This document shows positions 59,691 to 64,000 of a stretch of DNA of 64,000 nt, one piece after another. The stretch's first letter is position 1, and every line of letters begins with the position of its first letter. This DNA is from Gordionus sp. m RMFG-2023. Its lineage: Eukaryota; Nematomorpha; Gordioida; Chordodea; Parachordodidae. Position numbers and translations under genes: made by a program. The stretch is from assembly GCF_954871325.1 (NCBI RefSeq), contig NC_088776.1, positions 42,550,569 to 42,614,568 on the forward strand, in the 5' to 3' direction. Under the pieces are notes generated by a model, which saw nothing but the letters and a program-made list of their open reading frames with translations, was not told where the DNA came from and did no database searches.

Positions 59691-60395
59691 GGGGAGATCA
59701 GTGGCGTAGCCAGGATTAATCCATGGGGGGGGGGGGGGGGGTTGAAAAATTTTTTGGGGGCTTCGCCCCCAAACCCCTTATCAAAATTTGCCAATATTTT
59801 GTGTATTATACCCAGGCCAGCATAAATATTAAAAAATATTAGAATTAAAATTTTTGCCAAATTTATAATTAATAAGCGACTGAAAGCATTATTTTGAAAA
59901 TGTTATCAATGTTTAGTAAATTGTAATTCGATGTAAAAAAAATTTGCCTCCCTCCAAACCTTCCAATTTTATGATCAACTCAATATATCTTATTCTATGT
60001 TAAAAATAATTATTTTAATTAAATTTTTGCATATAACAATATTTTGCAGAGATTTTATTTATTATTAACTTTATTTATTTAACTATGTATTTATTTTAAT
60101 AATATATAAAAAAATAAATTTCAAAATATATAAATTTTATACAGATTACTATTTTAAAAATTGATTGTAAATATCTATAAAATTACAATAAAATATAATT
60201 AATTCTTGTATGCAATTTAAAAAAATATAATTTAACAGTTATATTTAATACAAATGAGTATATTATATAAATAATTCTTATTGTAGGTGCAATACTATTA
60301 TTAAATATAGTATAAAAATATCATGACTAAAAATTCATTATAATTCATATAAAAATTTTATGACTAAGAAAATATTACAATTATATGATTTAAAT

Positions 60396-61352
60396 TTATA
60401 AAGAGAGGTCTACTTTTCTCTGAGATTTGGCTAATTCATCTAGAATCAAATTTTTAGCTAGAATAATCTCCTTATAAATATTTAATAGGGTTAATCCATT
60501 TAAACGGTTTTCACCGGTGCTATTTCTTAAATAGGTTTTTAACCTTTTCAAAGTTGAAAAAGACCTTTCATTAGTGCAGGTACTAATCGGTAAAGTAGCT
60601 AAAATAAAAAACAATGTTTTGATATTGGGCAGGGAATCTAAAGTGCAATTACACATGGAAAGGGCCTGCAAAGCATTTTTTGGTCTCAAAGAGTACTCTA
60701 TTCTGCCAAGATTTTTATACCAAAATTCGACATCACAAAGTAACTTATCATACGACCTTAATAAATCATCAGAATAAAACTCTGAGATGTTCTTAATATC
60801 CTCTCGCGTTTCAAGTGTAATCAACAATTCAGACTCAACCGGCAAAAGAAAATAAAAGATTTTTAAAATAAAATTGTGACTTATAAATCTTTCCTTTAAT
60901 TGAAATAAAAATGTATCAAAAAGTGGAATAAAAATGTTAATTTTATAAAAATCCTCAATCGTAGATGCATCAATATTTGAGCGATTGGATTGTCTAGAAA
61001 CTACTCTAGGTTTAAAAATTTCAATCCCAAACATATTAGCGATCTCCTTTACTTTCTCATATATTTCGTGAAATTTTTCATCCACATTATCTCTGATATT
61101 TGTTAATATTTCAACAATATCCTTTGCCCTATTCATAACCTCCCTTAAATCCAAATGAATTTTTTGTAACATTTTGCTAAAATCATATGTATAATTAAAT
61201 AAAAAATAAACACATTGAATTGAAATTAAAAATTGAGACTTCGTAATAGCCTGTAAAAGATTTTCCGCATCTGCGGAATCTTTTTCTTTGCGTAATATGT
61301 ATGATTCCAGTGCCGCAAAAATAACCTCATATAACTCGATGAAAACCTTCAC
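60396..61352 (-). pseudogene. hAT transposase, C-terminal half with dimerisation domain
   Basis: 318-residue frame. It starts in the helical insertion domain and ends with the hAT C-terminal dimerisation block: LATLPISTCTNERSFSTLKR then LKTYLRNSTGENRLNGLTLL. Length and order match the second half of ZMYM1-like/hAT transposases. This half is open, but separated from the first half by interruptions at 61353-61722, so a full protein is not made. Confidence 0.92.
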
Positions 61353-61711
61353 CGATTGTTGTCTTTCAATGAATCTTGTGGGACAAAATCTTTTTAATTT
61401 TTTTTTGAATTTTTCTAATCAATTTCATCGAACGTTTGGGTAAAAATCTCCCTCTTCTTGGGTGGGGTAAAGAAGTCACAAACCGACGATATTGTTTCTA
61501 AATTTTGAAAAATATATAAAGATATCTATAATACATAATAAAATCTAATAAATTTCAATTAAATCAAAATCTTTACGTAAACTGTTCCGGATGTCTCTAA
61601 TTTCACATGCCTCAGTTATCATCAAATTCAGGCAATGTTAACTGCAGTGAACATAAAGAGCTGTGCTATAAAGCTCTCTAATTCTTGACTGGACCCCTTT
61701 AACATGGCCAC

Positions 61712-62209
61712 TCATCGAGGGAGCTCCATCGTACCTTGGCCTCTCAGTAGATTTAAATTTAAATCCAGGTTTTGAAGTGATTTAATAATTTGATTAGCAA
61801 TTGTTTCTGACTTAGTGTTAGGTAATTCAATAAATTGAACAAATAGTTCCTTCATTTTATAATTACCTGATTCCATATCAATAAACCTTATTGCTATGGA
61901 TAGTTGTTCAATATTACCAATATCGGAAGTTTCATCCGCCAAAACACTAAAAAATGGTGATGCTTTGACTTTTGAAGAAACTTCCTTTAATATAAACTGA
62001 TTGCATATTGATATTATTTCGTTTTGAATAGTGGGACTTAGGTAAGTAGCATTTTTAGAGGAGCTTTCAAAAAGCTTTAGGTAGTTGTCCCATGGAGTGG
62101 TAATGGTATGTCTGGTCTTTCTAATTGCAAGATTTAAATAAAAGATATTATAAATAATACCATTACCTTCGTCATCTGAGGATACAACGAAAACCAGCAA
62201 GAGCAACAT
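61712..62209 (-). pseudogene. hAT transposase, N-terminal and catalytic start
   Basis: 165-residue frame. It holds NEIISICNQFILKEVSSKVK, then PFFSVLADETSDIGNIEQLS (first catalytic Asp region; common hAT/ZMYM1 pattern FFS...DET.D.S..EQLS), and LLRGQG at its end. After a one-base frame change near 61722 the next frame goes on YDGAPSMSGHVKGVQSRIRE and HCLNLM, as expected for the family (GQGYDGAS.MSG...GVQ..I), with an internal stop. The N-terminal zinc finger usual in the family was not found. Confidence 0.88.
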
Positions 62210-62770
62210 CTATATATATTTCTAATTCAAATTACACAACTTAAATTTTTATATACCTTTTTCTTTTTGTTGTTGACAAAAAAACTTACGGATATCCATA
62301 TTTAAAAATTATAAAAAATTAAAATTTACAAACTATCTATATAGTTTAAAAATATATATTTAATAATTAAATTTATAAATATCTAATTTAACTATGCCAA
62401 GCCAGAAAATATTTACAAAATATCTTTATTGTTATTTAATAAATTTTACTATGCCAGAAATTATTTACATACAATATATCTTTATTCTTTTATTGTTATT
62501 TTATTTTAGTTCATATAATTTATATATATTTTTAAACGATGTGATCATTTAAAATTAAAACTCCTTTTTTTATAAATATATTTCATTGTGATATTCATAT
62601 TGTATTATATATAATATATTATCTTATTTCTCTAAATTGAAACCGTTTTTTAAATATAATTATTCGCAATAAAAAAAAAATAATTTTTTATTTTATAAAA
62701 AAAAAAAATTAAAAAAAAAATTTTTTTCCATGGGGGGGGGGGGGCCCTTGTCTACGCCACTGGGGGAGAT

Positions 62771-64000
62771 ATTCATTCATTATATCAACAAGAATAACAA
62801 ACACCAAATATATTAAATAGAAAATAGAGAGAATTGAATTATAGGTGTGGAGAGAAAGAAACTAGAAATCAGTAGATAATATTTTTATCCCTTTATAATT
62901 AATTATAATTGATTTTTAATGCAAGAGGGCTTTGAAATTGAACAGAAGCATATAGTATTGTGTTTTTTTCTTTAAAAAATCACTTAATATTAAAATAAAA
63001 TATGGAAAACAAACAATTTTGATAAATTATTTAATTACTAAATCCATCGCTAATTTAATATGAGCTTGCAAAAAAAAACAAGGAAGCACACAAATTCAAT
63101 TTTTTGGCCCGAGCCAAAAATAAAATATATTTTTAGTAAATGAAATAAAAATCACCGATAGTTTTAAAATCACCGATAGTTTTTATCCTTCATCACAATA
63201 GATTCTAATTAATTTATTTTTTGATAAAACAAGAGAAGCATCACTTTCTGCGTGATTTTTTAAATATTTTTCTCTCGAGAAGCCCGGTTTTTTACTCCCT
63301 TCCATTACCCCAGCTATATCAGGATGTTTAGCAATTTAAGAAAAATGATTAAATAAAAGTGAACGATTGATTGCCCCTCATTCTTAATAAATATGTTTTA
63401 ATCATCAAATAAAATAATTATATTGCCCTAATTTTAACATTGGCAAATTTAAAAATAATAATTATCATATATGATTAACTCCAGTTTCAAATATAAAATT
63501 ATATAACTTGTGTAGCAAATTTGAATGATTAAATATATATTTAATTTTAATATTTTGGTTCAGGTGAAGTAGCTCCCTCTAGTGGTAACAGAAATATGAT
63601 TTCAAAATGATAGTTTCATAAATGCATCTTGCCCCTCAAAGGGTTAAAAAAATATAGCTGCTTAGAATCGGGATTCGAGATCTGCGCTAACGCCCATCCA
63701 TCTAAGTGGGCGGGTGAACGCGTTTAAATTTTTTAAAGAGAGGGTGGGGTAAGAAATATATTTAAACTATGGGTAGGCGGGCTGTACCGATAACTGAGGA
63801 TGTTTTCGTTGGAAGAAATCAATTAGGTAAAAAATATATCGAAAACATCTTGGATTTGATTTGCATCTTAGCATATAACATCAACGTAACGTGTATATTT
63901 TACCCGTTTCCCTAAAAGCAACGAGAATTTAATTAAAGATTATTAAATTATAAATGCAATGTTTGAAATAGATAGCATCCACGTCAAAATTAAACAACAA
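62771..64000. other. Window end, no gene recognised
   Basis: AT-rich. Contains a small direct repeat aaaatcaccgatagttttt (63150-63184) and a weak tRNA-like stretch on the minus strand (about 63660-63720; tctcgaatcccg). The remaining MFSD11-like exons were not found here. Confidence 0.4.

Larger units (their letters stand above)
59699..62762 (-). mobile_element. hAT transposon, ZMYM1-like type, nearly full length
   Basis: 3064 bases. Ends cagtggcgtagcc and gtctacgccactg, perfect 8-base duplication ggggagat (59691-59698 and 62763-62770). The transposase is on the minus strand in two main open pieces (61712-62209 and 60396-61352), with the sequence between them still clearly transposase but interrupted. 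A run of 17 G follows the left end and a run of 13 G precedes the right end, both on the plus strand. Recent insertion, but its transposase no longer reads through. Confidence 0.95.

Noticed and set aside
59630-59860. Minus-strand frame of 76 residues with a proline run
   Set aside because: It crosses the border of the hAT element and its target duplication; the proline run is the G tract read backwards.
63655-63722. tRNA gene on the minus strand
   Set aside because: tctcgaatcccg resembles a B box but no cloverleaf or clear box A at the right distance; only mentioned as weak likeness.

Overview
The window is AT-rich (roughly three quarters AT by eye) animal nuclear DNA. Introns with GT-AG borders, an ABCC/MRP transporter gene, an MFSD11/UNC93-like gene, hAT transposons, Helitrons and a Ty3/gypsy retroelement all point to an invertebrate. 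I cannot place the phylum from sequence alone.

Layout. Positions 308-22231 (minus strand) hold 22 exons of an MRP1-like ABC transporter. Their splice phases agree from one exon to the next, so the gene looks functional. Its last exons (NBD2) lie beyond base 1, and its first exon(s) were not found. Its introns carry transposons: a hAT remnant at 800-1541, MITEs at 5258-5472, 17768-18152 and 18390-19227, and a 2.2 kb long-TIR element at 7637-9844 with a decayed, recognisable but uncharacterised protein. From 22232 to 53961 I see no host gene. This stretch is largely transposons: a hAT element (28816-32088) containing a second hAT (29431-31402) containing a MITE (30538-30857); a worn gypsy remnant (34046-35370); a Helitron (35581-44220) split by a gypsy LTR retrotransposon (36679-43631); a hAT-like element (45084-49121) split by a second Helitron (45404-48235); and a third Helitron in reverse (50135-52732) that keeps a Rep (HUH) protein fragment.

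Positions 53962-55697 (plus strand) hold seven exons of an MFSD11-like transporter, five of whose introns are only 39-48 bases. The second half of this gene is not seen before base 64000. Downstream lie two copies of one hAT family (57064-58784, deleted; 59699-62762, near full length with 8-bp target duplication and ZMYM1-like transposase fragments).

The two host genes encode membrane transporters, but nothing suggests they work together; the gap between them is filled by mobile DNA. Exon borders come from reading splice signals and matching the protein families by memory, with no alignment run.
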